Assembly: GCF_014211915.1 (NCBI RefSeq)
Contig: NZ_CP060039.1
Span: forward strand, 1,550,001 to 1,614,000
Origin: Burkholderia cenocepacia
GTDB lineage: Bacteria; Pseudomonadota; Gammaproteobacteria; Burkholderiales; Burkholderiaceae
Length of the DNA: 64,000 nt
Reading direction: 5' to 3'
In this document: positions 56,602 to 64,000 of the stretch, piece after piece
How positions within the stretch are numbered: position 1 is the first letter of the stretch
How the letters are laid out: each line of letters starts with the position of its first letter
The notes under the pieces: model-generated
Database searches by the model: none
What the model was told of the DNA's origin: nothing
What the model saw: the letters and a program-made list of their open reading frames with translations, nothing else
Made by a program: the position numbers and the translations under genes

Positions 56602-57543
56602 TCAGCGGACGATCTGGCTCGCCTCGTGCACGAGCTGCGCGTAAAGCGCGTGCCGCGACGGCGCGATGCGGCCGTCGGCGACGGCTTCGAGGATCGCGCA
56701 GCCGGGCTCGTGCAGATGATGACAATTATAGAAACGGCAGTCCGCGAGCAGCGGCCGGAATTCCGGAAACGCGCGTTCGAGGCGGCCTTCCGTCAAGTGG
56801 TAGAGGCCGAATTCCTGGAAGCCCGGCGAATCGATCAGCGCACCGCCGCCTTCCAGCGGGTACAGGCGCGTGAACGTCGTCGTGTGACGGCCGCTGTTGA
56901 GCGCGGCCGAAATCTCGCGGGTCGCGGCTTCGGCATCGGGTACGAGCAGGTTCACGAGCGTGGATTTGCCCATCCCGGACTGGCCGAGCAGGATCGTCGA
57001 ATGGCCGGCCAGGTGCGGCATCAACTGCGCGCGTGCATCGTCCGGCGCACCTTTCACCGACAGCTCGAGCGCGTCGTAGCCGAGCGCGCGGTACGGCGCA
57101 AGACGCTCTCGCGCGACCGGCAGCGCGGTCTCGACGTCGATCTTGTTCAGCACGACGAGCGGCTTCAGCTCGTTCGCTTCGGCGGCGATCAGCGCACGGC
57201 CGAGCAGATCCTCGCTGAAATAGGGCTCGGTCGCGAGCACGATCAGCAACTGGTCGAGGTTTGCCGCGAACAGCTTCGACTTGAACTGGTCGGAGCGGTA
57301 CAGCAGGTTACGCCGTTCGCCGATCTCCACGATCACGCCCTGGTCGGCCGACGCGAGTTCGTATGCGACGCGGTCGCCGACCGCGATGTCGCTCTTCTTG
57401 CCGCGCGGGAAGCATTGCAGCATCGGGCCGCCGTCGTCGGGGGCGACGATGTAGTGGCGGCCGTGCGCCGCGATCACGCGGCCTTCGGCCCGTTGCGCGC
57501 CCGATGCGCGCGGGGCCGGCTTGCGGGAAGTCGGCCGGCTCAT
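56602..57543 (-). CDS. rsgA: Ribosome small subunit-dependent GTPase A (RsgA)
   Basis: 313 residues. Circularly permuted GTPase that releases RbfA and checks 30S maturation. An N-terminal OB-fold (about 20-85, [20 protein letters not shown]) precedes the G domain with permuted order: NKID (G4, [15 protein letters not shown]), then G1 in [20 protein letters not shown], and G3 in [19 protein letters not shown]. The C-terminal zinc site is [14 protein letters not shown]. Overlaps the upstream Ste24 gene by 4 bases (ATGA). Confidence 0.96.
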   Translation of the reverse strand: MSRPTSRKPAPRASGAQRAEGRVIAAHGRHYIVAPDDGGPMLQCFPRGKKSDIAVGDRVAYELASADQGVIVEIGERRNLLYRSDQFKSKLFAANLDQLLIVLATEPYFSEDLLGRALIAAEANELKPLVVLNKIDVETALPVARERLAPYRALGYDALELSVKGAPDDARAQLMPHLAGHSTILLGQSGMGKSTLVNLLVPDAEAATREISAALNSGRHTTTFTRLYPLEGGGALIDSPGFQEFGLYHLTEGRLERAFPEFRPLLADCRFYNCHHLHEPGCAILEAVADGRIAPSRHALYAQLVHEASQIVR

Positions 57544-58799
57544 GCGTGCTGCAGCAGGCGATCGATCCGCTGCGACGCGGGCGGATGCGAGTAGTAGAAG
57601 GCCGTGTAGACGGGGTCGGGCGTCAGCGTCGATGCGTTGTCCTCGTAGAGCTTCACGAGCGCGCTGACGAGATCCTGCGCGTCGGTCTGGCTGGCCGCGA
57701 ACGCGTCGGCCTCGAATTCATGCTTGCGCGACGTCAGGCTGCTGAACGGCGTCGCGAAGAACAGGAATACCGGAATCGCGAGGAAGAACAGGATGAGCGC
57801 GGCGCCTGCGTTGCTGGTGTCGAGCGATGGCGTGACGCCGAGCCCCGTGTAGAACCACGTGCGTTGCGCGAGCCAGCCGAGCAGCGCGAGCAGCACGAGG
57901 CTCAGCACGAACGACACGAGCATCCGTTTCATCACGTGGCGGCGCTTGAAGTGGCCGAGTTCGTGCGCGAGTACGGCTTCGATCTCCTGGCCGGACAGGC
58001 GCGCGAGCAGCGTGTCGAAGAACACGATCCGCTTCGATGCGCCGAAGCCCGTGAAATACGCGTTGCCGTGCGCGGAGCGGCGGCTGCCGTCCATCACGAA
58101 CAGCCCCTTGGCCGCAAAGCCGCAGCGCTTCATCAGCGACTCGATGCGCGCGCGCAGCGCGTCGTCCTTCAGCGGCTCGAACTTGTTGAAAAGCGGCGCG
58201 ATGAAGGTCGGGTAGATCAGCAGCACGAGCATCTGGAACGCGACCCACACGATCCAGGTCCACAGCCACCACAGGCTGCCGGCCTGGTTCATCAGCCACA
58301 GCACGACGAACAGCAGCGGCAGGCCGAGCACGGCGCCGAGCAGCGAATTCTTCAGCATGTCGGTGAAGAACAGCCGCTTCGTCATCCGGTTGAAGCCGAA
58401 ACGCTGCTCGATGCCGAACTGGCGGTAATACTCGAACGGCACGTCGATCACGCCCGTGATCACGAGCACCGCGGCGACCAGCGCGACCTGCTGCCCGTAG
58501 CCGCGGCCAAGCCAGCCGGTCAGCAGCGTGTCGAGCGCGCCGACGCCGCCGAGCAGCGTGAGGCCGACCAGCACGGCCGCGCTGACGACGATCTCGAGCA
58601 TCGTCAGCCGGGTGCGCTCGACCGTGTAGTCGGCCGCGCGCTGGTGGGCGGTCAGCGGGATGGTGGCGCTGAACTGCGCGGGCACGCCGTTGCGGTGCGC
58701 GGCGACGAAGCGGATCTGCCGCGACGCGAGCCACAGCTTGGTGACGACCATCGCGAGTACGGCGATCGCGAACAGCAGGGTGAACGAAAAGGGTGACAT
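57540..58799 (-). CDS. M48 family Ste24/CAAX-prenyl-protease-like membrane endopeptidase
   Basis: 419 residues. Zinc motif HELGH in [20 protein letters not shown] and the third ligand region [15 protein letters not shown]. Several membrane spans surround it, as in Ste24 ([60 protein letters not shown]). [20 protein letters not shown] and [17 protein letters not shown] are family blocks. It may clear misfolded membrane proteins or process peptides; no prenylated substrate exists in bacteria. Start at [10 protein letters not shown]. Its end overlaps rsgA, implying coupling. Confidence 0.92.
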   Translation of the reverse strand: MSPFSFTLLFAIAVLAMVVTKLWLASRQIRFVAAHRNGVPAQFSATIPLTAHQRAADYTVERTRLTMLEIVVSAAVLVGLTLLGGVGALDTLLTGWLGRGYGQQVALVAAVLVITGVIDVPFEYYRQFGIEQRFGFNRMTKRLFFTDMLKNSLLGAVLGLPLLFVVLWLMNQAGSLWWLWTWIVWVAFQMLVLLIYPTFIAPLFNKFEPLKDDALRARIESLMKRCGFAAKGLFVMDGSRRSAHGNAYFTGFGASKRIVFFDTLLARLSGQEIEAVLAHELGHFKRRHVMKRMLVSFVLSLVLLALLGWLAQRTWFYTGLGVTPSLDTSNAGAALILFFLAIPVFLFFATPFSSLTSRKHEFEADAFAASQTDAQDLVSALVKLYEDNASTLTPDPVYTAFYYSHPPASQRIDRLLQHA

Positions 58800-58922
58800 C
58801 GAAGGCGCCAAAGGGTTCTATGCGAGAATTATATGTTCTTGCGGACCGGCCCCGCTGATGCGATGCCGGCCGCCCGGGCGGCGCTGCATCGGCGAGGCCC
58901 GGTCCGCCATTTGCCAGGATGA

Positions 58923-59556
<634 letters not shown>

Positions 59557-59580
59557 ACGCGCACCGCGCTCGGCCAACGC

Positions 59581-60189
59581 TCAGCGCCGCGCGCTTTTCG
59601 GCCGGAACGCCGCGACCACCGCGGCGTCGGTCTCGATATACGGGCCGCCGAGCAGGTCGATGCAGTACGGCACCGCGGCGAAGATGCCGGGCACGGTCGA
59701 CTTGCCGTCGGCATCGCGCAGCCCTTCGAGCGTTTCCCGGATCGACTTCGGCTGGCCGGGCAGGTTGATGATCAGCGCCGCATGGTCGGCCGTTTCGCGG
59801 ATCACCGCGACCTGCCGCGACAGGATCGCGGTCGGCACGAAGTTCAGGCTGATCTGCCGCATCTGCTCGCCGAATCCCGGCATTTCCTTCGTCGCCACGG
59901 CCAGCGTGGCCTCGGGCGTCACGTCGCGGCGCGCGGGGCCGGTGCCGCCCGTCGTCAGTACGAGGTCGCAGCCGGCGACGTCGACGAGTTCGGTCAGCGT
60001 GGCCGAGATCGTCGGCGCATCGTCCTGGATCAGGCGCGTTTCGGCGCGCCACGGCGAAACCAGCGTGCCGGCGAGCCATTCCTGCAGCGCCGGAATGCCC
60101 TTGTCTTCGTAGACCCCCGTACTCGCGCGGTCGCTGATCGACACGAAGCCGACCACGAGCTCGTCCGGATGGTTACGCTTCGTCGTCAT
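59581..60189 (-). CDS. mog: Molybdopterin adenylyltransferase (Mog)
   Basis: 202 residues. It adenylates molybdopterin before molybdate insertion. [20 protein letters not shown] starts the domain; [20 protein letters not shown] is the MoCF signature; [28 protein letters not shown] and [19 protein letters not shown] fit Mog. The product is needed for the formate dehydrogenase encoded 44 kb away. It overlaps the end of darP by 17 bases on the same strand. Confidence 0.94.
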   Translation of the reverse strand: MTTKRNHPDELVVGFVSISDRASTGVYEDKGIPALQEWLAGTLVSPWRAETRLIQDDAPTISATLTELVDVAGCDLVLTTGGTGPARRDVTPEATLAVATKEMPGFGEQMRQISLNFVPTAILSRQVAVIRETADHAALIINLPGQPKSIRETLEGLRDADGKSTVPGIFAAVPYCIDLLGGPYIETDAAVVAAFRPKSARR

Positions 60190-60775
60190 GGTCGTCTCCG
60201 GCGTCGTCGGCCGCTTCGTCGTCGCTGTCGGACGCGCCGCCCGCGGCCTTGATCCACTGGAACAGCTCGCGGAAATAGCGCGGCGGCTTGCCTTGCTGCG
60301 CTTCCTTGCGCGCGTTGCGGATCAGCGTGCGGCCTTCCTGGATGTCGGCGTCGGGGTGCTGGCGCAGGAATTCGGTCAGCGCGTCGTCGCTCGCGAGCAG
60401 TTGCTCGCGCGTGCGCTCGATCCAGTGCAGGCGGGCGGTGGCGGCCTTGTTCACGCCGCGTTGCGCGTCGAGCGCGGTGCGCAGCGCGGCCGTTTCGTCG
60501 TCGGTCAGCGAGCGCATCACGCGGCCGACGTACTGAAGCTGGCGGCGCTTGCCTTCGTGATCGGTGATCCGGCGGGCCTCGCGCACGGCGTCCCCGAGAC
60601 TTTCGGGCATCGGCATGCGCTTCAGTGCGTCTTTCGGCAGGTCGACGAGCGCCTGGCCGAGCACCTGCAGCTCGTGCATTTCGCGCTTCAACTGGGATTT
60701 GCTGGGGCGATCGTAGCCGTTGTCGTCTTCTTCGGCGACAGGCTCGATCGGCTGGATTCGGGTTTTGCGTGTCAT
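60173..60775 (-). CDS. darP: Ribosome biogenesis factor DarP (YjgA, DUF615)
   Basis: 200 residues from ATG 60773-60775 (an ATG at 60782-60784 would add 3 residues). [40 protein letters not shown] is the DUF615 block, [15 protein letters not shown] and [12 protein letters not shown] complete it. It binds pre-50S particles. The C-terminal tail is very acidic ([18 protein letters not shown]). Divergent from pmbA, with a promoter region between, and in an overlapping pair with mog. Confidence 0.92.
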   Translation of the reverse strand: MTRKTRIQPIEPVAEEDDNGYDRPSKSQLKREMHELQVLGQALVDLPKDALKRMPMPESLGDAVREARRITDHEGKRRQLQYVGRVMRSLTDDETAALRTALDAQRGVNKAATARLHWIERTREQLLASDDALTEFLRQHPDADIQEGRTLIRNARKEAQQGKPPRYFRELFQWIKAAGGASDSDDEAADDAGDDHDDEA

Positions 60776-60902
60776 GGGCGGCATTGTATCGCGGCGCGGA
60801 CACCCCAAGCTTGTCTGTGTCCGGCCCCGGACCTTGCTATGATCGCGGGATACGCAACATTTTGACCATGCGGGCGCCCGCCCGCCACCGGATACCAAGA
60901 CG

Positions 60903-62273
60903 ATGGCAGCCAATCTCGATGTACAAGCGCGCTATTTCCCGCACACGCAGGACCAGCTCAAGGAAATCGCGTCGGACATCCTTCGCCATGCGAAGGCGCT
61001 CGGCGCGACCGACGCCGCGACCGAAATCTCCGAGGGCGACGGCCTGTCGGTGTCGGTGCGCCGCGGCGAAGTCGAAACGATCGAGCACAACCGCGACAAG
61101 ATGGTCGGCGTCACCGTGTTCATCGGCAAGAAGCGCGGCAACGCGAGCACGTCGGACTTCTCGCCGGCCGCGATCAAGGATACCGTCGCGGCCGCGTACA
61201 ACATCGCGCGCTTCACGGCCGAGGACGAAGCGGCCGGCCTCGCCGAGGCCGAGTTGCTCGAAACCGACCCGCGCGACCTCGACCTGTACCACCCGTGGGC
61301 GCTGAGCGCCGACGAGGCCGTCGAGCTCGCCCGCCGCGCGGAAGACGCCGCGTTCGCGGTCAGCCCGCAGATTCGCAATTCGGAAGGCGCGAGCGTGTCG
61401 GCGCAGCACTCGCAGTTCGTGCTGGCGACGTCGCGCGGCTTCCTTGCCGGCTATCCGTACTCGCGCCACTACATCGCATGCGCGCCGATCGCGGGTAGCG
61501 GCCGTCACATGCAGCGCGACGACTGGTATTCGTCGAAGCGCAGCGCGATCGATCTCGCCGCGCCCGAAGCGGTGGGCCGTTACGCGGCCGAACGCGCGCT
61601 TGCGCGGATGGGCGCGCGCCGTCTCGACACGCGCAAGGTGCCCGTGCTGTTCGAGGCGCCGCTCGCGGCCGGCCTGCTCGGCGCATTCGTGCAGGCGGTG
61701 AGCGGCGGCGCGCTGTATCGCAAGACGTCGTTCCTCGTCGACAGCCTCGGCAAGCCGGTGTTCGCGCCGCACATCCAGGTCGTCGAGGATCCGCATGTGC
61801 CGCGCGCGATGGGCAGCGCGCCGTTCGACGAGGAAGGCGTGCGCACGCGGGCGCGCAGCGTCGTGAAGGACGGTGTCGTCGAAGGCTATTTCCTGTCGAC
61901 CTATTCGGCACGCAAGCTCGGCACGCAAACCACCGGCAACGCGGGCGGCTCGCACAACCTCGCGCTGCGCAGCTCGAACACGCAGGCGGGCGACGATTTC
62001 GACGCGATGCTGAAGAAGCTCGGCACGGGCCTGCTGCTGACCGAGCTGATGGGGCAGGGCGTGAACTACGTGACGGGCGACTATTCGCGCGGCGCGGCGG
62101 GCTTCTGGGTGGAGAACGGCGTGATCCAGTATCCGGTCGAGGAAATCACCGTTGCCAGCACGCTGCAGGAGATGTTCCGCCATATCGTCGCGATCGGTGC
62201 GGATTCGCTCGTGCGCGGCACGAAGGAAACCGGCTCGGTGCTGATCGAGCAGATGACGATCGCAGGGCAGTAA
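60903..62273 (+). CDS. pmbA: Metalloprotease PmbA (TldE)
   Basis: 456 residues. With TldD it forms a heterodimeric protease that matures microcin B17 and degrades CcdA in E. coli; its general role is unknown. [33 protein letters not shown] and [17 protein letters not shown] are family blocks, and [20 protein letters not shown] and [20 protein letters not shown] the typical C-terminal ones. TldD is not in the window. It is divergent from darP and ends at a terminator. Confidence 0.95.
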   Translation: MAANLDVQARYFPHTQDQLKEIASDILRHAKALGATDAATEISEGDGLSVSVRRGEVETIEHNRDKMVGVTVFIGKKRGNASTSDFSPAAIKDTVAAAYNIARFTAEDEAAGLAEAELLETDPRDLDLYHPWALSADEAVELARRAEDAAFAVSPQIRNSEGASVSAQHSQFVLATSRGFLAGYPYSRHYIACAPIAGSGRHMQRDDWYSSKRSAIDLAAPEAVGRYAAERALARMGARRLDTRKVPVLFEAPLAAGLLGAFVQAVSGGALYRKTSFLVDSLGKPVFAPHIQVVEDPHVPRAMGSAPFDEEGVRTRARSVVKDGVVEGYFLSTYSARKLGTQTTGNAGGSHNLALRSSNTQAGDDFDAMLKKLGTGLLLTELMGQGVNYVTGDYSRGAAGFWVENGVIQYPVEEITVASTLQEMFRHIVAIGADSLVRGTKETGSVLIEQMTIAGQ

Positions 62274-62305
62274 GCCGCACGCGGCGCAGGCCGCCAGGAA
62301 ACGAC

Positions 62306-62341
62306 AAAGCCCGACCGGCGCGAGCCGGTCGGGCTTTTTTC
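62306..62341. terminator. Terminator between pmbA and folA
   Basis: AAAGCCCGACCGG-CGCGAG-CCGGTCGGGCTTTTTT, a 13-bp perfect stem with T run, between convergent genes. Confidence 0.95.
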
Positions 62342-62358
62342 ATCGTGCGAAGAAGTCG

Positions 62359-62859
62359 TCAGTCGCGCTTGCGCGTGTAGACGACGAACGCATAGCCGAA
62401 CGTGTTGGGCGCGGCAGCCTGATGCGCGTCGCGCGAGATTTCCTGCCAGTGCGCGGTATCGGGCGCCGGGAACGATGCGTCGCCGTCGAAGTCGGCGTCG
62501 ATCTCGGTGACGATCAGCTTGTCGGCGAGCATGAGACCTTCCGCATAGAGTTGCGCACCGCCGATCAGGAATGCCTCGGGCACCCCGTCGCGCGCGGCGA
62601 GCGCCAGCGCATCGGCGAGCGACGTGACCGTGTCGCAGCCTTCGAAACGGCGCGTGGCGTCGCGCGTGACGACGATGTTGCGGCGGCCCGGCAGCGGACG
62701 GCCGATCGACTCGTGGGTCTTGCGGCCCATCACGATCGGCGCGCCCATCGTCGTGCGCTTGAAGAACGCGAGATCCTCCGGAAGTTTCCAGGGCAACTCG
62801 TTGTCGCGGCCGATGATGCCGTTGCGGGCACGCGCGACGATCAGGGTCAACGTCGTCAT
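62359..62859 (-). CDS. folA: Dihydrofolate reductase
   Basis: 166 residues, as in E. coli (159). NADPH-dependent reduction of dihydrofolate. [40 protein letters not shown] carries the conserved PWxLPEDL (substrate Asp/Glu), then [20 protein letters not shown] and [20 protein letters not shown]. Start ATG 62857-62859 gives the family N-terminus; a longer reading adds 26 non-family residues. Target of trimethoprim; no unusual residue is obvious. The usual neighbour thyA is not in the window. Confidence 0.96.
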   Translation of the reverse strand: MTTLTLIVARARNGIIGRDNELPWKLPEDLAFFKRTTMGAPIVMGRKTHESIGRPLPGRRNIVVTRDATRRFEGCDTVTSLADALALAARDGVPEAFLIGGAQLYAEGLMLADKLIVTEIDADFDGDASFPAPDTAHWQEISRDAHQAAAPNTFGYAFVVYTRKRD

Positions 62860-63155
62860 GAAGGTCGGGGAAGAGGGGAAACGGAATGGGGCCGATTTTA
62901 CCGGAACGGTGGCGCGCACCGGATTTCCCGCATCCACATGGGCGTCGGCGCTTCTTGTGCGATGCGTCGTGCGTCGCGACGCGTGATGTCCTCGCGTCGC
63001 GACGACCGTCCGAATAAAAAGAGTGCCCGCCGGGGACGGAGCACAAAAACGTTTTATGTCGCGAGATCGGCGATACCGGTTCCGCTCGATGGCATCCCGT
63101 TCGACCGGATCGTCAGTTCAATATGTCATCCTGATTGAACTGAGGCGGCGAATAT
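62860..63155. other. folA upstream region
   Basis: 296 bases containing the folA promoter region. CGTCGCGACG (twice near 62973-63003) is a repeated palindrome-like element; otherwise nothing is recognised. Confidence 0.4.
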
Positions 63156-63482
63156 TCAGGGATGCGTATTGCCTCGCGCGTTGCCTTCCAGAGCATGCCG
63201 GATGTCGCCCGATTGCGGCGCCGGTAGCGGCATCGGCAACAGGGGCGGCGGCGGGAGTTCGTCCCACAGCGTCACGGAGGCCTGGGCGGCCGGCAACGGT
63301 TGCGGCGCCGACACGGCCACGATACCGAACCCGTTGCCGTACGCGACGCGCGGCATGCTTTCGGCGAGCAGCGCGGTGCGATCCGGCTGCATGCCTTCAT
63401 CCGCGCATGCCGGTGCAGGCGGGCCGGCGGCCGAGAGCGCGAGCGTCATCGGCACGAAAGAAAGTAAAAGATGTTTTCGCAT
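63156..63482 (-). CDS. Small exported proline-rich protein, unknown
   Basis: 108 residues with signal peptide (MRKHLLLSFVPMTLALSAAG ending near PACA-DE). The mature part has EGMQPDRTALLAESMPRVAY GNGFGIVAVSAPQPLPAAQA and then a Pro/Leu-rich stretch ELPPPPLLPMPLPAP. No family recognised. GGAGACAGTC precedes the ATG at 63480-63482 on this strand. It is isolated, with no operon partner in the window. Confidence 0.6.
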   Translation of the reverse strand: MRKHLLLSFVPMTLALSAAGPPAPACADEGMQPDRTALLAESMPRVAYGNGFGIVAVSAPQPLPAAQASVTLWDELPPPPLLPMPLPAPQSGDIRHALEGNARGNTHP

Positions 63483-63591
63483 GGCGACTGTCTCCGGTCG
63501 TTTCCGTATTCAGCGAAATACATGCCACCGTACCGGGACCATTGCCGTCATTGCGATTCGCGCTCGAGTGTTGCGAATGGTGGCCGAAAAC

Positions 63592-63617
63592 GCCTGAAAA
63601 TGTTTCAGGCCTGAAAC
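63592..63617. repeat. Nested inverted repeats
   Basis: GCCTGAAA-ATG-TTTCAGGC (63592-63610) shares its right arm with the 16-bp perfect palindrome GTTTCAGGCCTGAAAC (63602-63617), so three CCTGAAA half-sites alternate. Confidence 0.65.
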
Positions 63618-63698
63618 GATGGGGCTCGGGAATACTGCTGATTCAATCGACACGCTTCAAGGATGAAAATCGGCGCGTGTGTTGATGACGGAGTCCTT

Positions 63699-63719
63699 CT
63701 GCACATGCGCTATGTGCAG
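63699..63719. repeat. Inverted repeat CTGCACAT-N5-ATGTGCAG
   Basis: Perfect 8-bp arms with a 5-base spacer, shaped like an operator for a dimeric regulator. No T run. Confidence 0.55.
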
Positions 63720-64000
63720 ATGATTGACCTGCGTCGACCTCTCGAGCGATTGGGCCGCATCGCCGTCGGTACTGAAACGGGTTTGTCGTATTCGGTGCCT
63801 ATAACCTAGCTGTCTTGATCAAAATTATTGGACGCGAGATAAGCGCCATCATGCGAGGCCTTGTCGTTGCCGCGCATCGGCATGGCGAATCGAGCCACCT
63901 CTGGCTGACCCGATTCGATCCTTTTGCACGTGATCTACGTGTGCGGCAATCGTTAGACGGTTGATGAACGGGGTGAGGATATGGGAGCCGATCAGCGGCA

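Larger units (their letters stand above)
63483..64000. other. Right-end region without supported gene
   Basis: 518 bases, partly AT-rich. It contains nested inverted repeats at 63592-63617 and another at 63699-63719 (see the findings), TTGATCAAAATTATTGG near 63814, and a short open frame of 37 codons from 63851 with no support. It is probably the control region of a gene beyond the window. Confidence 0.5.

Noticed and set aside
63851..63964. 37-codon open frame near the right end
   Set aside because: No ribosome binding site, no signal peptide or domain; too short to support.

Overview
The window looks like a stretch of the primary chromosome of a Burkholderia species, probably of the cepacia-complex type. 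The evidence is high GC with strongly G/C-ending codons, a tmRNA whose tag reads ANDDTFALAA, families typical of this genus (DUF2968, DUF4148), an FdsGBA/FdsD formate dehydrogenase, and betaproteobacterial gene order around gyrA-serC-pheA-tyrA-aroA-cmk-rpsA-ihfB. Species cannot be fixed by eye. I see no insertion sequence, prophage, CRISPR array, tRNA or rRNA gene; apart from one tmRNA gene the window is protein-coding core genome, with no cluster that looks like an undescribed multigene system.

Layout. 1-9.8 kb: a GntR/FCD regulator with a truncated amidase, a class I glutamine-amidotransferase-like hydrolase, a DUF2968 secreted protein, a low-complexity membrane protein, a citrate/tricarballylate-type MFS symporter, a TPR-glycosyltransferase protein and a flavin monooxygenase. 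9.8-16.4 kb: the NAD-dependent molybdenum formate dehydrogenase operon fdsG-fdsB-fdsA-fdsD (minus strand) with a divergent ModE-like regulator. 16.4-20.3 kb: two small exported proteins, tmRNA, gph, ubiG and ompA. 20.8-31.8 kb: gyrA, a DUF2059 protein, then the serine/aromatic amino acid/translation supraoperon. 32-38.6 kb: lapA-lapB (control of LPS synthesis), ugd, hldA, hldD (LPS precursors), a ComEA-like protein and cysM. 38.7-42 kb: mltB, a histone-deacetylase-like hydrolase and an alpha/beta hydrolase. 42-46.6 kb: metNIQ methionine importer and etfBA. 46.9-52 kb: dadA and a divergent Lrp regulator, an SOS-box-controlled radical SAM protein, a TM2 protein and a sorbosone-dehydrogenase-like protein. 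52-54.3 kb: rpsP-rimM-trmD-rplS. 54.4-63.5 kb: Nudix hydrolase, CobD/CbiB-like protein, DUF2007 protein, rsgA, Ste24-type protease, orn, mog, darP, pmbA, folA and a small exported protein.

Functional links. Mog supplies molybdenum cofactor of the kind the Fds enzyme needs. LapB tunes LPS synthesis next to genes for heptose and UDP-glucuronate. serC, pheA, tyrA and aroA work in connected amino acid pathways and lead into cmk-rpsA-ihfB.

The most interesting signals are regulatory. They are a perfect LexA-type box overlapping the promoter of the radical SAM gene, a 22-bp perfect palindrome before the MFS gene, a TetR-style operator in the spacer of the etfBA promoter, a serC promoter whose -10 lies inside an upstream terminator arm, and a recurring arrangement in which a stop codon sits in the loop of a GC-rich hairpin (HDAC-like gene, alpha/beta hydrolase, lapB, cmk, orn). 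All coordinates and motifs were read by eye; nothing was searched against a database.
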